From Hydrogenophilales bacterium 16-61-112 (GTDB lineage Bacteria > Pseudomonadota > Gammaproteobacteria > Burkholderiales > Thiobacillaceae), in the NCBI GenBank assembly GCA_002257045.1, contig NCHD01000023.1, positions 1 to 57,248 on the forward strand: a stretch of 57,248 bases of DNA, in the 5' to 3' direction. Positions 55,638 to 57,248 of the stretch are shown here, one piece after another. Position 1 is the stretch's first letter. Each line of letters begins with the position of its first letter. The notes below the pieces were generated by a model. It was not told the origin of the DNA. It searched no databases and saw only the letters and a program-made list of their open reading frames with translations. The translations under genes and the position numbers were made by a program.

Positions 55638-56947
55638 GCAAAAAAACCAGCAACATGATCGTCGACATCCTCTCGCTCGACCACGAAGGTCATGGCATCG
55701 CGCGCATCGACGGCAAGGTCACCTTCGTCGATGGTGCACTGGCCGGCGAGCAGGTCGAAATCAACGTCTACCGCCAGCACGCCAAATACAACTCGGCTAA
55801 TGCCGTCGCCATCCTGAAAGCCAGTGCGCAGCGCACCACGCCACGCTGCCCGTATTTTGGCCGTTGCGGCGGCTGCTCGATGCAGCATCTGGAGCCCGGC
55901 GCGCAGGTTGCCGCCAAGCAACGCGTGCTGGAAGACAACCTCGCCCACATCGGCAAGGTCAAGGCCGAGATCATCCTGCCCGCCCTGCACGGCCCGAGCT
56001 GGAACTACCGTTCCCGCGCAAGGCTGTCGGCGCGCCTGGTCGATAAAAAAGGCGGCGTGCTGGTCGGCTTCCGCGAAAAGCGTTCCAGCTATATCGTCGA
56101 CATGACGAGCTGCGAAATCCTCACCCCCGATGTGTCGGCACTGCTGCAACCGTTGCGTGAACTGACCGTGCAGTTTTCCAACGCTGACCGCATCCCGCAA
56201 ATCGAAATCGCGGTCGGCGAGCACATCACCGTGCTGGTGTTCCGTTTGCTCGCCCCCTGGAACGACGACGACGCCGCCAAGGTGCGCGCCTTTGCCGAAC
56301 AGCATGGGGTTCAGGTGTGGGAACAAAGCAAGGGCCCCGAAACCGTCCGCCCGTTCTGGCCCGAAACGGCGCCCGATCTCAGCTACAGCCTGCCCGAATT
56401 CGGCCTCGTCATGCCGTTCAAGCCGATCGACTTCACCCAGGTCAATGTCGCCATCAACCGCGCGCTGGTCAGCCGTGCCATACGCCTGCTGCAACCCCAG
56501 CCAGGCGAACGCATTGCCGACCTGTTCTGCGGACTGGGGAATTTCACCCTGCCCATCGCCACCAGCGGTGCCGACGTGGTCGGCATCGAGGGCAGCCCGG
56601 AACTGGTGGCGCGCGCGCGCGAAAACGCGCTGCACAACAAACTATCAAACGCCCATTTCGCCGTCGACAACCTGTTTGAAATGACGCCGGAAAAATTCGC
56701 CGTGCTTGGTCACTTTGACAAACTGTTGATCGACCCGCCCCGTTCGGGCGCCATCGACCTGATCCAGGCACTGCCGGACAGTGGCGGGCCGCACCGCATC
56801 GTCTACGTCTCCTGCGACCCCGCCACGCTGGCACGCGACGCCGAAGCGCTGTGCCACAGCAAGGGCTACCGGCTGGTTGCGGCCGGCGTCGCCAACATGT
56901 TCCCGCACACCGCGCATGTCGAATCGATTGCGTTGTTCGAGCGGTAA
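55634..56947 (+). CDS. rlmD: 23S rRNA (uracil-1939-C5)-methyltransferase RlmD
   Basis: 437-residue RumA/RlmD enzyme: N-terminal TRAM domain, [4Fe-4S] cysteines Cys72, Cys78, Cys81 plus a later one, SAM motif [13 protein letters not shown], and the catalytic Cys in [12 protein letters not shown]. Both parts are intact. Coupled to the exonuclease gene by an overlap. Followed after 50 bases by lysC. Confidence 0.94.
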   Translation: MSKKTSNMIVDILSLDHEGHGIARIDGKVTFVDGALAGEQVEINVYRQHAKYNSANAVAILKASAQRTTPRCPYFGRCGGCSMQHLEPGAQVAAKQRVLEDNLAHIGKVKAEIILPALHGPSWNYRSRARLSARLVDKKGGVLVGFREKRSSYIVDMTSCEILTPDVSALLQPLRELTVQFSNADRIPQIEIAVGEHITVLVFRLLAPWNDDDAAKVRAFAEQHGVQVWEQSKGPETVRPFWPETAPDLSYSLPEFGLVMPFKPIDFTQVNVAINRALVSRAIRLLQPQPGERIADLFCGLGNFTLPIATSGADVVGIEGSPELVARARENALHNKLSNAHFAVDNLFEMTPEKFAVLGHFDKLLIDPPRSGAIDLIQALPDSGGPHRIVYVSCDPATLARDAEALCHSKGYRLVAAGVANMFPHTAHVESIALFER

Positions 56948-56997
56948 TTCTGACGATAATCCTTTAATATCCTGCGCTTAACTTCTTACAACACATC

Positions 56998-57248
56998 ATG
57001 GCACTCATCGTACAAAAATACGGCGGCACCTCGGTCGCCAACGTCGAACGCATCCGCGCCGTAGCTGAACGCGTCGCCAAATTCAAAATGCTCGGGCATC
57101 AGGTGGTCGTCGTACTGTCTGCCATGTCGGGCGAAACCAACCGCCTGATCAACCTGGCCAAACAAATCCAGGCCACCCCCGATCCGCGCGAACTGGACAT
57201 GATGGTGTCGACCGGCGAGCAGGTCACCATTGCCCTGCTCGCCATGGC
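56998..57248 (+). CDS. lysC: aspartate kinase, N-terminal part
   Basis: Starts [19 protein letters not shown], the substrate-binding motif of aspartokinase, and continues with [16 protein letters not shown] and [13 protein letters not shown] before leaving the window (83 codons seen). Commits aspartate to lysine, methionine and threonine synthesis; partner of hom and thrC at 37-40 kb. An AT-rich TTTAATAT stretch in the 50-base gap may be a -10. Confidence 0.95.
   Translation, partial: MALIVQKYGGTSVANVERIRAVAERVAKFKMLGHQVVVVLSAMSGETNRLINLAKQIQATPDPRELDMMVSTGEQVTIALLAM

Overview
The window looks like ordinary chromosomal core sequence from a betaproteobacterium, probably of the Nitrosomonadales/Thiobacillus type. 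The evidence is the rpmF-plsX-fabH-fabD-fabG-acpP cluster, the alaA-hom-thrC cluster, an EarP/arginine-32 type EF-P system, GC-rich coding sequence and short overlapping operons. No prophage, transposase, integrase or CRISPR array was seen. Genus-level placement is inference.

Layout. 1-4637 (minus strand): yceD, rpmF, plsX, fabH, fabD, fabG and the first codons of acpP, i.e. fatty acid and phospholipid initiation. 4737-9926 (plus): a two-subunit biotin-dependent pyruvate carboxylase, a Maf nucleotide pyrophosphatase, an RsmI-like methyltransferase and a Nudix hydrolase. 9956-16121: an unrecognised 503-residue protein, a 3'-truncated tRNA-Ser fused to a terminator, a small exported protein, and a Ca2+ P-type ATPase overlapping a cation/Ca2+ exchanger. 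16328-19969: a decayed signalling patch with a frameshifted REC-GAF-GGDEF-EAL gene, a NarL-type regulator with an in-frame amber codon, and a CHASE3 sensor remnant fused to it. 20137-24864: a Rieske oxygenase, a double-CDGSH protein, a DUF924 protein, metG and an acylphosphatase. 24865-25247 is a 383-bp intergenic region holding a paired-hairpin repeat and a candidate small RNA with a near-consensus promoter, anti-Shine-Dalgarno loops and a terminator.

25248-37058: dnaE, efp, earP and icd on the minus strand; rluE, nudJ-like, mnmA and glnS on the plus strand; then msrA and a GST. 37317-41343: alaA, hom and thrC (amino acid synthesis, linked in pathway to lysC at the right end). 41485-46276: a Mth938-like protein, then a tightly overlapping minus-strand set of SH3 protein, M48 protease, CHASE2 adenylate cyclase and a metallo-beta-lactamase-fold candidate phosphodiesterase. 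46361-49729: an Mla/MCE-type lipid transport operon whose ATPase-like subunit lacks a Walker A motif, followed by a separately promoted exported protein with an SCP2-like look. 49797-57248: FKBP isomerase, pgi, a DUF4139 protein, a frameshifted HDOD protein, a PolB-like exonuclease, rlmD and the start of lysC.

The most interesting points are the anti-SD small RNA next to dnaE, the degenerate-ATPase lipid transporter, the cyclase plus candidate phosphodiesterase operon, and the concentration of broken genes (one tRNA, three or four signalling genes). The broken genes could be real decay or base-level assembly errors.
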